A stretch of 64,000 bases of DNA. Source: Bacillus fungorum. Its GTDB lineage: Bacteria; Bacillota; Bacilli; Bacillales; Bacillaceae_G. The DNA lies in contig NZ_NWUW01000003.1 of NCBI RefSeq assembly GCF_002746455.1, positions 1 through 64,000 on the forward strand, written 5' to 3'. A program made the position numbers and the translations under genes. This document shows positions 35,822 through 44,574 of the stretch, piece by piece. The notes under the pieces were generated by a model that saw only the letters and a list, made by a program, of their open reading frames with translations, searched no databases and had not been told where the DNA came from. Position 1 is the first letter of the stretch, and the number at the start of each line of letters is the position of its first letter.

Positions 35822-36649
35822 GTGAAGTTGGACGTGAATGAGTTAGCAGAGTATCTTGCCAATAATCCTTTCCAAGTAGAAGGAGTATATCGTTATGCTA
35901 AAAATCCAGGTGTGCCTTGTGCTGAGTCTACAGATTCTTTCCCAGGATTTGTATTTCCACTTACAGGGAAGACGCAATTTCAATTTAATGGTACGCCGTA
36001 TATCCTTTCCCCAGGAAAAGTTATACATGGGGGTGCAAAAATGACATTAGCCCATAAAATGCTTGGTGAAATAAACTGGGAATATATTCTTGTTTTATAT
36101 CGGATAAGCAATTCAGAACGAGAAGACTCTGGCTTTACTCATCAGCATTTTGAATTATTAACAGGACAATCTCCTCGTCTTGTCGAATTACTTATGCGTC
36201 TTTGGGATGTGTATAATCAGCGTGGAGGCATTTCGATGTTTCAGACTGAAATGCTGTTTCGCGAAGCGTTGAATGAAGCTTTATTAAGTGTTGTCAATAG
36301 AGAGAATAACTATGAGTCGCATACTTTATTCAAACGAATATCTAGTTACGTTCATAAATACTATTATAAAGATATTACAATACATACGCTTACAGAACAA
36401 AATAATGTTAATCGAAATCGTCTTTCTTACGTGTTTAGAAAGCATGCAGGTATGGGGCCAGCAGAATATTTATTGAACTATCGTATAAAGATGGCTCAAA
36501 AAATGTTATGTACAAGTGGTGTGCCTGTACAACAAATTGCGCAGGCTGTTGGAATCGCAGACCCTTTTTATTTTAGTAGAGTTTTCAAGAAGCGAGTTGG
36601 CATTTCGCCTACTAAATATCGCGAGAAGTTCATCAATAATCCATACTAA
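35822..36649 (+). CDS. AraC family regulator, probably iron/siderophore related
   Basis: This 275-residue protein starts with GTG. It has an N-terminal cupin-like sensor domain (FVFPLTGKTQFQFNGTPYIL..) and a C-terminal pair of helix-turn-helix motifs at about 175-270 (ITIHTLTEQNNVNRNRLSYVFRKH; VPVQQIAQAVGIADPFYFSRVFKK, the AraC signature, positions 36510-36600). Such regulators in Bacillus often sit beside siderophore uptake genes (Btr/YbbB-like). The upstream Fur promoter supports this, but no transporter is left here. Confidence 0.82.
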   Translation: MKLDVNELAEYLANNPFQVEGVYRYAKNPGVPCAESTDSFPGFVFPLTGKTQFQFNGTPYILSPGKVIHGGAKMTLAHKMLGEINWEYILVLYRISNSEREDSGFTHQHFELLTGQSPRLVELLMRLWDVYNQRGGISMFQTEMLFREALNEALLSVVNRENNYESHTLFKRISSYVHKYYYKDITIHTLTEQNNVNRNRLSYVFRKHAGMGPAEYLLNYRIKMAQKMLCTSGVPVQQIAQAVGIADPFYFSRVFKKRVGISPTKYREKFINNPY

Positions 36650-36713
36650 TGTCAACAAGGGTCCATTCTTATTTGAAAATCACTGTTCTATACTTATGGA
36701 GAGTTAAAGGAAA

Positions 36714-36821
36714 CATTGGATTGAAAGAACTTTCATTGAAATCACTCCTTTGTACTATCTGAATGAAAAGTTCTGGCCTGATCATTTTCTTTTTAAGCGT
36801 AATGACGACTTTTTTACTTAG
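36714..36821 (+). pseudogene. Possible gene fragment downstream of araC-like gene
   Basis: An open frame without a start reads WIERTFIEITPLYYLNEKF then WPDHFLFKRNDDFFT to a TAG at 36819. It resembles the end of a real protein and may be a remnant of the lost iron-uptake locus. Family not recognised; low confidence. Confidence 0.3.
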
Positions 36822-36861
36822 ATTACTGTAATATAGTGGAAGTTAAAAATGAGGAGGGATT

Positions 36862-37182
36862 ATTATCCATTACCAACCTATTAAACTAAATGACGAGTTA
36901 TCTAAAATTAACGATTATTGGTATCCACGAGTGATTGGTGAAATGAATGATGATCAAATTCAGCTTTTTAAAGCTAATGGAGATTTTATATGGCATGAGC
37001 ATCCTAATACGGATAAGCTATTTATTGTGCTTGAAGGGGAGATGTTCATCGATTTTCGTGATGGACAGGTGAAAATTTCTAAGGGCGAGATGTTTATTGT
37101 CCCGAGAGGCGTTGAGCATAAACCTTTCACTGAAAAGGAATCCCACATCATGTTGGTAGAGCCTAAAAGGGAAATGGATTGA
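36862..37182 (+). CDS. Cupin domain protein with non-standard start
   Basis: The frame encodes a small single-domain cupin: FIWHEHPNTDKLFIVLEGEM (metal-type His/His/Glu motif 1) and IVPRGVEHKPFTEKESHIM (motif 2). The fold clearly begins before the first ordinary start (GTG 36931, no ribosome site): upstream in-frame codons read YQPIKLNDELSKINDYWYP. AGGAGGG at 36852-36858 is followed by ATT-ATT-ATC, so translation would have to start at ATT/ATC (as infC does) or the start codon has been mutated. Function of this cupin is unknown. Confidence 0.65.
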   Translation: MIHYQPIKLNDELSKINDYWYPRVIGEMNDDQIQLFKANGDFIWHEHPNTDKLFIVLEGEMFIDFRDGQVKISKGEMFIVPRGVEHKPFTEKESHIMLVEPKREMD

Positions 37183-37198
37183 TAATCGTAAAAAGATA

Positions 37199-37229
37199 AA
37201 AAAGGAGCGGAAATCCGTTCCTTTTTTAT
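37199..37229 (+). terminator. Terminator
   Basis: AAAAGGAGCGGA-AA-TCCGTTCCTTTTTT directly after the cupin gene. Confidence 0.85.
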
Positions 37230-37383
37230 TTATCTTACTATTTTTAGGAGCTTAGTATGAATAAGATGTGAATAAAGGATGAATAGCATTTTTATTGTGA
37301 CAATTCATTGGGGTTTTTTCTGGAATATTTGTGAAACGTTGTATAGAATAAGCAAGTATGCCAAAAATTATAGGGGGAAAGTT

Positions 37384-38451
37384 GTGAAGAGAAATAAGAG
37401 TTTAGTAAGTTTGTTAGGAGTGTGTATTATGTTGTTTTCTTTTTGTTTCCAAGGAAATGTACAGGCAGATGTGAATACTGTTCAATCAGGAAAAATAAAG
37501 TCAGGAAATGTAACGGTATGGGAAGTTGGAAATGCATCGAAAGTGTTAGCTGATGTGAATCGCTTAAATTTAAATACAGTAAATGTACCGATTCAAGTTG
37601 ATATTCCGAATGTCACTTCTACTAATATGGTAATTAACCAGGCGCAAAAGGAAAAGGCTATTATTTTAATTCAAGAATTATTAAAGCGTAATATTCAAGT
37701 TATAGTGGAACCGTTCCCGTATATTCAGCAAGGAAATGTTGGGGAAACGGAATGGAATCCGAGTAATATTAATGATTTCTTCTGGAATTGGAAAACGGTT
37801 ATTCTACAAGACATCTTTAATTCCATTACAAGTAAATACAATGTGTATGGACTCAAGATTGCCTCTAATTTCGTGAATATGGAATATGCAGAAGGATATT
37901 GGAGCGATACGATTGATTTTGTTCGTAAGCAGTATAAAGGAAATGTTTTGTATCAAATGAATTGGTGGTTAACAGCAAGCTTTGATCTTTCGTATGAAGC
38001 GAAGTTTAAAGAGAAAATCAATCGTCCGTATTTAAAAAAGGTGGATATTGTAAGTATCGACAGTTGGTTTGAAGTTTCAGGAAAAAGAAATCCAACATAC
38101 GAAGAAGTAAAGAAAAGTTTATTTGCGACGACAGTGTATAACCGTGGACAAAATGTTGTTCAGCAACTAGAACAATTACATAAGGCAACAGGAAAGCCGG
38201 TTTACTTTGGTGGATTTAACGTTCCAGCGCGTGATTTCGGACTACAAAATCCGTGGAATCCAGATGTTTCTAATGTGTTTTCAAAAGACGTACAATTAAA
38301 CGGATGGCGCGCTTACCGTGATGTATTAGAACCGAAACCGTACTTTAAAGGTTTTTCAATTTGGTTTATTGGTTCTCATAATAGTACGCATGCGTATCAA
38401 ATACATAGTAAAGAAGCAGAGGCAGTTATTAACGGTTGGTACCGAAAATAA
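37384..38451 (+). CDS. Secreted TIM-barrel glycosidase-like protein (GH113-like)
   Basis: From GTG 37384 (after AGGGGGAAAG) the protein has 355 residues with a signal peptide (KRNKSLVSLLGVCIMLFSFCFQGNVQA, positions 37387-37470). The rest has the alternating pattern of a glycosidase barrel: NVPIQVDIPNV, VIVEPFPYIQ, YGLKIASNFVN, VLYQMNWWL, VDIVSIDSWFE, PVYFGGFNVPA and FKGFSIWFIG. It resembles the group annotated as 1,4-beta-xylanase/GH113-like in Bacillus. Substrate and activity are not proven. Monocistronic. Confidence 0.7.
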   Translation: MKRNKSLVSLLGVCIMLFSFCFQGNVQADVNTVQSGKIKSGNVTVWEVGNASKVLADVNRLNLNTVNVPIQVDIPNVTSTNMVINQAQKEKAIILIQELLKRNIQVIVEPFPYIQQGNVGETEWNPSNINDFFWNWKTVILQDIFNSITSKYNVYGLKIASNFVNMEYAEGYWSDTIDFVRKQYKGNVLYQMNWWLTASFDLSYEAKFKEKINRPYLKKVDIVSIDSWFEVSGKRNPTYEEVKKSLFATTVYNRGQNVVQQLEQLHKATGKPVYFGGFNVPARDFGLQNPWNPDVSNVFSKDVQLNGWRAYRDVLEPKPYFKGFSIWFIGSHNSTHAYQIHSKEAEAVINGWYRK

Positions 38452-38497
38452 ATTTTATAAAATAGGTAAGTTTTGAAGTTTACTACATATATTTCTA

Positions 38498-38513
38498 GTG
38501 AAAGGCCTTTCAC
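38498..38513. promoter_or_regulatory. 16-base palindrome upstream of the DUF378 gene
   Basis: GTGAAAGGCCTTTCAC is a perfect palindrome 27 bases before the DUF378 start codon. It may be an operator. Confidence 0.35.
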
Positions 38514-38540
38514 CATCTTATCACCTAGGGGGCAATCATA

Positions 38541-38732
38541 ATGAAATTTTTGTCTTACCTTACAGTAATTTTGGTGATTCTTGGCGGTTTGAATTGGTTA
38601 TTTGTAGCGTTAGATTACAATGTAGTTGAGAAATGGTTTGGTTCTATGCCGGCGCTTGTGGACACTATTTATTGGCTCATTGGTCTTTCTGCTATTTATC
38701 AAATTTTTGATCGGTTCTTTACGAACAATTAG
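38541..38732 (+). CDS. DUF378 small membrane protein, YuzA-like
   Basis: This 63-residue protein has two membrane helices and the DUF378 signature GGLNWLFVALDYNVVEKWFG (residues 15-34). Found widely in Bacillus; function unknown. Good AGGGGG site. Confidence 0.88.
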   Translation: MKFLSYLTVILVILGGLNWLFVALDYNVVEKWFGSMPALVDTIYWLIGLSAIYQIFDRFFTNN

Positions 38733-38751
38733 CTATTATTCTTTTATTACT

Positions 38752-38791
38752 AGCGTGTTAAGTACGATTATGTACTTAACACTTTTTTGTA
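38752..38791 (+). terminator. Terminator
   Basis: GTGTTAAGTAC..GTACTTAACAC followed by six T. Confidence 0.9.
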
Positions 38792-38943
38792 TGTTTATAA
38801 AAAATAGTTTGCACATGCGAACGGTTCCATTGCGTCTTGCGCCGTAATAACAGAAAACAAATTGACCATATATTATATTTTGGGTTATAATTCAGAAAGT
38901 TTAAAAATCAATAAAAATGAGAAATAGGGAGGTTATTAGGGTG

Positions 38944-40026
38944 ATGGAGAGAGTGTATAATTTTTCAGCTGGACCATCGATACTCCCTTTGCCAGTTTTA
39001 GAGAAAGTGCAAAAGGAGCTATTAAATTATAACGGGACAGGCATGTCAATTATGGAAATGAGTCATCGATCTTCTTATTTTCAAAGTATTATAGAGGAAG
39101 CGAGTAACTTACTTCGTGAATTAATGAACATTCCTGATGAGTATGAAGTATTGTTTTTACAAGGCGGTGCGTCATTACAATTTTCTATGATACCACTGAA
39201 TTTAATGAATACGTATAAAAAAGCAGGGTACGTATTGACTGGATCATGGTCTAAAAAGGCAATGCAAGAAGCTGAAAAAGTAGGGGAAGTACAAGTGATT
39301 GCTTCTTCTGAAAAAGCGAAGTTTACTACAATTCCTAAACTGGATAGTTTACTAGGCGATGAAAAACTAGATTATGTACATATTACAACGAATAATACAA
39401 TTGAGGGGACGAAATATGTGGACATTCCACATTTAGATAGAGTACCGCTCGTTGCGGATATGTCCTCAAATATTTTATCAGAACAATATGATGTTACGAA
39501 GTTTGGCCTTATATATGCGGGAGCGCAAAAGAATTTAGGACCAGCGGGCTTAACAATTGCAATTATAAAAAGAGATTTAATTGGAGGAGCAGATCGCTCT
39601 TGTCCTACAATGTTAAACTATGAAACTTACAGTAAAAATAACTCCTTATATAATACACCGCCGTCCTTTAGTATTTACGTAACGAAACTTGTATTAGAGT
39701 GGTTGAAAGAGCAAGGCGGGGTATCTGCGATGGAAGAACAAAATAAAATGAAATCATCACTTCTTTATCATTTCTTAGATGAATCTAAATTGTTTACTTC
39801 ACCAGTTGATCCTACGTATCGATCACTTATGAACATTCCGTTTACAACGCCGTCAGAAGAGCTTAACAATCAATTTTTACAAAAAGCGAAAGAACGCGGC
39901 CTTGTTACGCTAAAAGGACATCGCTCAGTAGGTGGTATGCGTGCAAGTATTTACAATGCAATGCCAGCACAAGGCGTACAACACTTAGTAAATTATATGA
40001 AAGAATTTGAGCTTGAGAATAGATAG
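38944..40026 (+). CDS. serC: Phosphoserine aminotransferase SerC
   Basis: This 360-residue fold-type I PLP enzyme opens with NFSAGPS (residues 5-11), has the MSHRSSYF segment, and the Schiff-base lysine in YAGAQKNLGPAG (around 195). It converts 3-phosphohydroxypyruvate plus glutamate to phosphoserine. ATG 38944 is 10 bases after AGGGAGG and gives the usual length. It heads the serC-serA-DUF1015 operon. Confidence 0.95.
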   Translation: MERVYNFSAGPSILPLPVLEKVQKELLNYNGTGMSIMEMSHRSSYFQSIIEEASNLLRELMNIPDEYEVLFLQGGASLQFSMIPLNLMNTYKKAGYVLTGSWSKKAMQEAEKVGEVQVIASSEKAKFTTIPKLDSLLGDEKLDYVHITTNNTIEGTKYVDIPHLDRVPLVADMSSNILSEQYDVTKFGLIYAGAQKNLGPAGLTIAIIKRDLIGGADRSCPTMLNYETYSKNNSLYNTPPSFSIYVTKLVLEWLKEQGGVSAMEEQNKMKSSLLYHFLDESKLFTSPVDPTYRSLMNIPFTTPSEELNNQFLQKAKERGLVTLKGHRSVGGMRASIYNAMPAQGVQHLVNYMKEFELENR

Positions 40027-40038
40027 GGAGATGGGGAT

Positions 40039-41211
40039 ATGTTTCGTGTTCAAACGTTAAATCAAATTGCAGAAAAAGGTTTGCAAGTTCTTGGCGAAGA
40101 GCGCTATGAAGTAGGGGATAGAATCAATCACCCCGACGGTATTTTACTTCGCAGCTATTCTTTACATCAAGAAGAGTTTTCAAAAGATTTAAAGGCGATT
40201 GCAAGAGCTGGTGCTGGTGTAAATAATATTCCTGTCGAGCGATGTACAGAAAAGGGAATTGTAGTCTTTAACACGCCAGGAGCTAACGCCAATGCAGTAA
40301 AGGAACTTATTATCGCCAGCCTTATTATGTCTTCACGTAACATTATTAATGGCGTAAGCTGGACGAAAAATTTAGAGGGTGAAGAAGTACCGCAGCTTGT
40401 TGAAACAGGGAAAAAACAATTTGTTGGATCAGAAATTGCGGGGAAACGTCTAGGGGTTATCGGACTTGGTGCAATCGGTGCTTTAGTTGCGAACGATGCG
40501 TTAGCTTTAGGGATGGATGTTGTCGGATACGATCCTTACATTTCAGTTGAAACAGCATGGCGCCTTTCTACACATGTGCAAAGAGCATTTAGTTTAGATG
40601 AAATTTTTGCAACATGTGATTATATTACCCTTCATATTCCGCTTACGAATCAAACGAAGGGGGTTATTGGGGAACACGCTGTAGAAAAGATGAAAAAAGG
40701 AATGCGCCTATTCAATTTCTCTAGAGGAGAACTTGTAGATGAAAAGGTTCTTCAAAAAGCGTTAGAAGAAGATATTATTACACATTACGTAACGGATTTC
40801 CCGAATGAAAATGTTATAAAGATGAAAAATGTAACAGCGACGCCTCACCTTGGTGCATCTACGTCTGAATCGGAAGAAAATTGTGCAGTCATGGCAGCAC
40901 GCCAATTACGAGAATATTTAGAGACAGGCAATATTCGAAATTCAGTAAACTATCCAAACGTAGAACTTCCGTATATCGGAAAAAAACGAATTACAATTAT
41001 GCATCAAAACGTCCCGAACATGGTAGGACAAATTACAGGGTGTTTAGCAGAACATCATATTAATATTGCAGATATGATTAATCGTAGTAAACATTCTTGG
41101 GCGTATACAATGATTGATATTGATAACGGAATTGATGATATAATAAAAGAGAATATAGTGGAAAATATAAGCAAAATTACAGGTGTTGTAGCCGTTCGAA
41201 TGATTGTGTAA
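40039..41211 (+). CDS. serA: D-3-phosphoglycerate dehydrogenase SerA
   Basis: This 390-residue enzyme has the Rossmann motif GVIGLGAIGALVANDALALGMDVVGYDP near 140, the catalytic Arg, Glu and His triad region of 2-hydroxyacid dehydrogenases (TPHLGASTSESEENCA with His near 277), and a C-terminal ACT domain (about 320-390). It is the short form without the intervening ASB domain. It oxidises 3-phosphoglycerate with NAD+ in the first step of serine synthesis. It starts 12 bases after serC. Confidence 0.94.
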   Translation: MFRVQTLNQIAEKGLQVLGEERYEVGDRINHPDGILLRSYSLHQEEFSKDLKAIARAGAGVNNIPVERCTEKGIVVFNTPGANANAVKELIIASLIMSSRNIINGVSWTKNLEGEEVPQLVETGKKQFVGSEIAGKRLGVIGLGAIGALVANDALALGMDVVGYDPYISVETAWRLSTHVQRAFSLDEIFATCDYITLHIPLTNQTKGVIGEHAVEKMKKGMRLFNFSRGELVDEKVLQKALEEDIITHYVTDFPNENVIKMKNVTATPHLGASTSESEENCAVMAARQLREYLETGNIRNSVNYPNVELPYIGKKRITIMHQNVPNMVGQITGCLAEHHINIADMINRSKHSWAYTMIDIDNGIDDIIKENIVENISKITGVVAVRMIV

Positions 41212-41226
41212 AGGAGAGAGGAAAAT

Positions 41227-42474
41227 TTGGCAAAAATCCGACCGTTTCGGGCCATCCGTCCAGTAGAAGAAAAAGCAGCAGAAGTTGCAGCTTTACCGTA
41301 TGACGTATTAAATAGTGAAGAGGCAAGAGAAGTTGTAAAAGGGAATCCGTATTCTTTCTTACACGTTGATAAAGCAGAAATTGATTTAGACCCGGTACTT
41401 TCACCGTACGATGATCGTGTATATGAAAAAGCGGGTGAAAATTTAAATCAATTTATACGAGAAGAAGTGTTCATTCAAGACGAAGAGCCAGCACTATACA
41501 TTTATGAACTGACGATGCAAGGAAGAACGCAGTCAGGCCTTGTCGTTTGTACGTCTATTGATGAGTATGAAGATGATACAATTAAAAAACATGAAAGAAC
41601 ACGTCATGAAAAAGAACTTGATCGTATTCGTCACGTAGATGTATGTGACGCAAATACAGGTCCTATCTTTTTAACGTACCGTACAAAAGAAGACGTGAAA
41701 CGTTTAATTAGCAGCTGGAAAGAAGAACATGCGCCAATCTATACGTTTACAGCAGAAGACGGCGTTAGGCATGTTGCTTGGAAAATAGCTGATGAAGAAG
41801 TAATTGCAAGTTTAGTAAACTTATTTGAAGATATTCCTAACTTGTACATTGCAGATGGACATCACCGCTCTGCATCAGCGGCAAAAGTAGGGCTTATGCG
41901 AAGAGAACAATATCCGAATTACACAGGAGAAGAGGAATTTAATTTCTTCTTATCTGTTTTATTCCCTCATGATGAATTATCTATTTGGGATTATAACCGA
42001 GTTGTAAAAGATTTAAATGGCTTATCAGAAGAAAAATTTTTAAAGCAAATCACGCAATACTTTTATGTAGAAGAAGCATCTATTTCTCCGTATAAACCAA
42101 ATGAACCAAAAACATTTGGAATGTATGTAAACGAGAAGTGGTATAAGCTCACTGTGAAAGAAGAAACGTTTGATGCGAATGATCTCGTTAAAGGTTTAGA
42201 TGTATCTATTCTGCAAGATCATTTATTAAGCCAAGTACTTGAAATACATGATCCGCGATCTGATTCACGCATTGATTTTGTTGGAGGAATACGCGGGTTA
42301 GAAGAACTAGAACGCCTTGTGAACAGTGGTGAATATAAAGCGGCGTTCTCACTATATCCGACATCAATGGAAGCTTTATTAGCAATCGCAGATGCCGGGG
42401 AAGTTATGCCACCAAAATCAACGTGGTTTGAACCGAAACTTCGCAGCGGATTATTTGTACATTCTTTAAAGTAA
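41227..42474 (+). CDS. DUF1015 protein in the serine operon
   Basis: This 415-residue protein begins at TTG after AAGGAGAGAGG. DUF1015 features: IRPFRAIRP at the start, AALPYDVLN (residues 21-29), the HExxRxxxELDR-like KHERTRHEKELDRI, and IADGHHRSASAAKVG near 210. The DGHHR element recalls ParB/sulfiredoxin-fold proteins, which include free-serine kinases (SerK/SbnI). As it follows serC and serA directly, a role in serine or phosphoserine metabolism is likely, but no activity can be assigned from sequence. Confidence 0.85.
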   Translation: MAKIRPFRAIRPVEEKAAEVAALPYDVLNSEEAREVVKGNPYSFLHVDKAEIDLDPVLSPYDDRVYEKAGENLNQFIREEVFIQDEEPALYIYELTMQGRTQSGLVVCTSIDEYEDDTIKKHERTRHEKELDRIRHVDVCDANTGPIFLTYRTKEDVKRLISSWKEEHAPIYTFTAEDGVRHVAWKIADEEVIASLVNLFEDIPNLYIADGHHRSASAAKVGLMRREQYPNYTGEEEFNFFLSVLFPHDELSIWDYNRVVKDLNGLSEEKFLKQITQYFYVEEASISPYKPNEPKTFGMYVNEKWYKLTVKEETFDANDLVKGLDVSILQDHLLSQVLEIHDPRSDSRIDFVGGIRGLEELERLVNSGEYKAAFSLYPTSMEALLAIADAGEVMPPKSTWFEPKLRSGLFVHSLK

Positions 42475-42494
42475 ATATAGACTTCTTTAGATTG

Positions 42495-42528
42495 AAAAAC
42501 CGAAATGATTTTTAGTTTCGGTTTTTCT
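42495..42528 (+). terminator. Terminator of the serine operon
   Basis: AAAAACCGAAA..TTTCGGTTTTT just after the DUF1015 gene. Confidence 0.88.
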
Positions 42529-42556
42529 TATTTTAAAAGAGTTTTTGAGGAGGGGG

Positions 42557-42652
42557 ATGGAAAAATGCACGAAAATTATAGCGATGTTTATATGTAGGAA
42601 TCAACTTGAAAAGGAAGTATTGAAGGGGAGTTTTTCTAGGATTATTCATTGA
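42557..42652 (+). CDS. Possible 31-residue small protein
   Basis: ATG stands directly behind GAGGAGGGGG and opens a 31-codon ORF (MEKCTKIIAMFICRNQLEKE..). The site is strong but abuts the ATG, and the peptide resembles nothing I know. It may be a chance ORF or the head of a lost gene. The 42475-42850 gap otherwise holds two terminators only. Confidence 0.3.
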   Translation: MEKCTKIIAMFICRNQLEKEVLKGSFSRIIH

Positions 42653-42668
42653 TTAGTAGATAGAGAGA

Positions 42669-42700
42669 TAAAATACACCTAATTAATAGGTGTATTTTTT
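42669..42700. terminator. Terminator hairpin
   Basis: AAAATACACCTA-ATTAA-TAGGTGTATTTTTT. It could end the small ORF upstream, and from the other side the minus-strand gene at 42851, which is about 150 bases away. Confidence 0.75.
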
Positions 42701-42850
42701 AGACTTGAAAACCACATATGTATTAGAAATTTCTCTCGGGGAGAGTGTATCACAATAGAAATCATGTATATACATAATATTCGTTACATCGAATGGTTTT
42801 CTTGTAAATATATGAAGATGGTAAACTAAATAGATTTCAATTTTGGTAAC

Positions 42851-43267
42851 TTAAATACCTGTACCATGTTCAGAATTAGCAGGAGCGCCGCCAGTATCGC
42901 CACGTGAATCTAATTTTGGAGCAGGAGTATCGCCATGAGCATCTAATTTTGGAGCAGGAAGATCGCCATGACCCTCTTTTTTAGGAGCCATTCCTTCTCC
43001 ATGAGTATTCGTGTAGGCAGGGGAAACCCCACCGTCGCCTCTATTATAAGAAGGAGCCCAAATGTCGCCATGTGAATCTAATTTCGAGCTTAAATCAGCA
43101 TGTGTCTCTAGTTTAGGAGCAGCGAAATCAGCATGGCTTTCTAATTTCGGAGCAAAAGTTTCACCATGCTCTGCTTTTACAACGCCACCCTCCCCAATAT
43201 TTACACCAAAAAGACCAAAGCTAAACACCGATAACCCTACAACAGCTGTACTAATTTTTCTTTTCAA
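42851..43267 (-). CDS. Secreted His/Asp-rich repeat protein
   Basis: This 138-residue protein has a signal peptide (KRKISTAVVGLSVFSFGLFG) and a mature part made of short repeats of the type APKL(E/D)xH(A/G)D. The pattern occurs about eight times with drift: FAPKLESHAD, AAPKLETHAD, SSKLDSHGD, APKKEGHGD, APKLDAHGD, APKLDSRGD. His-Asp spacing is regular (HxD every 10-11 residues), suggesting metal binding, or a precursor cut into short peptides. Family not recognised. Transcribed alone, divergent from the next secreted-protein gene. Confidence 0.7.
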   Translation of the reverse strand: MKRKISTAVVGLSVFSFGLFGVNIGEGGVVKAEHGETFAPKLESHADFAAPKLETHADLSSKLDSHGDIWAPSYNRGDGGVSPAYTNTHGEGMAPKKEGHGDLPAPKLDAHGDTPAPKLDSRGDTGGAPANSEHGTGI

Positions 43268-43621
43268 TCTATCTCTCTCCTTTTGTATTGTTTTATTTCA
43301 TTTTGTCTAAACGTGGTAGATAAAATGAAATGAATCATAAAAAATTTCCAAATACATTACGATATATGAATAATTCTGTGTAATATTTTGTAAAACCTTC
43401 TTGAAATTTGAATTTTATAAAAACAAAATTCGACATAGTTCATTTTTCTATTAGTTGAATAGATTTTAATTGAGTTTTTATAAAGCTATTCGCTAACTTT
43501 AGGATCGAAAACAGCTCTTAATTTCTTTATATCGTGCTCATAAGGTTATTTTAGCTTTCAATTAAATTAACTATTGTAATTCGAGAATAAATTCATTTTG
43601 TTTTATATTTAAAAGTTACGT

Positions 43622-43637
43622 TATGCATCATTGCATG
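43622..43637 (+). promoter_or_regulatory. PlcR-like box
   Basis: TATGCATCATTGCATG matches TATGNANNNNTNCATA in all fixed positions but the last. It is 10 bases ahead of a -35-like TTGCTA. The rest of the 43268-43739 gap is AT-rich without other clear features. Confidence 0.55.
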
Positions 43638-43647
43638 AGAAAGATGG

Positions 43648-43677
43648 TTGCTATTTTGCACAACTTGTAACTATAAT
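43648..43677 (+). promoter_or_regulatory. Promoter of the secreted protein gene
   Basis: TTGCTA (43648-43653) and TATAAT (43672-43677) with an 18-base spacer, 62 bases before the start codon. Confidence 0.6.
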
Positions 43678-43739
43678 GGTTACAGGTTGGTCGTATCCAA
43701 TCAAAAAAATAAAATCATCATGAATGGAGATGTTTCATA

Positions 43740-44381
43740 ATGGGTATGAAAAAATTAATTTTAGCAGGTGCTTTAGGTATCGCAGCATTATCAGGAACAA
43801 ATTTACCAGGATTAGAACTAACAAAAGCGAGTGCAGCTTCTATTGAATCGAATTTCTCAACGTTAGAAGGACGAGTAGTAGAAGTAGATAACGGTGTGAT
43901 TGTAGTTAAATCTAAGCAATACGAAGAACCTGTTAGTGTATATATGGATTCACTTTCAAATGTGAAAGTAGGAGATGAAGTAAAAGCTACTGGATCTATG
44001 ATGCGTAATTTTACAGAATATATGGTGGCAACTGCAGTTGAAAATACAACAAACAAGTTAGGTATGCACATGAAAGAAGATGGATCCCCTGATTATGTGA
44101 TTGGGGAAATAACAAAAGTAGCTACGATGGAGGATGAGGTAGAAGGTTCTATTAAATATGTCGTAGTTGAGTATCCATCGGTAAATGGCAAGAAATCTAT
44201 TATCGAAGTGGACTTAACAAAGGGACAAGTATTTAATACGGGTGATAAAGTGAAAATTGATATGAAGTATGTGAGCTGGGGCGGAACTTCTATTAACTGG
44301 AATACAACGGATCATATTGAAAAAGTTCATGAGGCAAAGAATAACGTTGAAAATAATGATGATGTATGGATTTGGTCTTAA
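43740..44381 (+). CDS. Secreted protein with OB-fold-like N-terminal part
   Basis: This 213-residue protein has a signal peptide (MKKLILAGALGIAALSGT.., cleavage near ASA-AS). The first domain (LEGRVVEVDNGVIVVKS, VSVYMDSLSNVKVGDEVKATGS) and the second (IGEITKVATMEDEVEG, IIEVDLTKGQVFNTGDKVKI) each look like small beta-barrels. No enzyme motif is visible. A near-consensus PlcR box upstream suggests expression with the extracellular virulence factors. Confidence 0.7.
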   Translation: MGMKKLILAGALGIAALSGTNLPGLELTKASAASIESNFSTLEGRVVEVDNGVIVVKSKQYEEPVSVYMDSLSNVKVGDEVKATGSMMRNFTEYMVATAVENTTNKLGMHMKEDGSPDYVIGEITKVATMEDEVEGSIKYVVVEYPSVNGKKSIIEVDLTKGQVFNTGDKVKIDMKYVSWGGTSINWNTTDHIEKVHEAKNNVENNDDVWIWS

Positions 44382-44410
44382 TTAGACTGCTATAAATAAA
44401 AAATGTATCA

Positions 44411-44463
44411 TGCAGTACCCATCAAATGATCATGTGTATGATTATTTGATGGGTACTTTTTCT
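44411..44463 (+). terminator. Terminator
   Basis: AGTACCCATCAAAT..ATTTGATGGGTACTTTTT, a 14-base stem. Confidence 0.9.
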
Positions 44464-44574
44464 TTATTTTATATTCGGGACTAAGGAACATCATTGTATC
44501 TATAATAATTTTAAAAATGTGGGTATATAGCTGAATCGGATAAACCTATACAGACAAGTGTTTTAGCGCACTGT

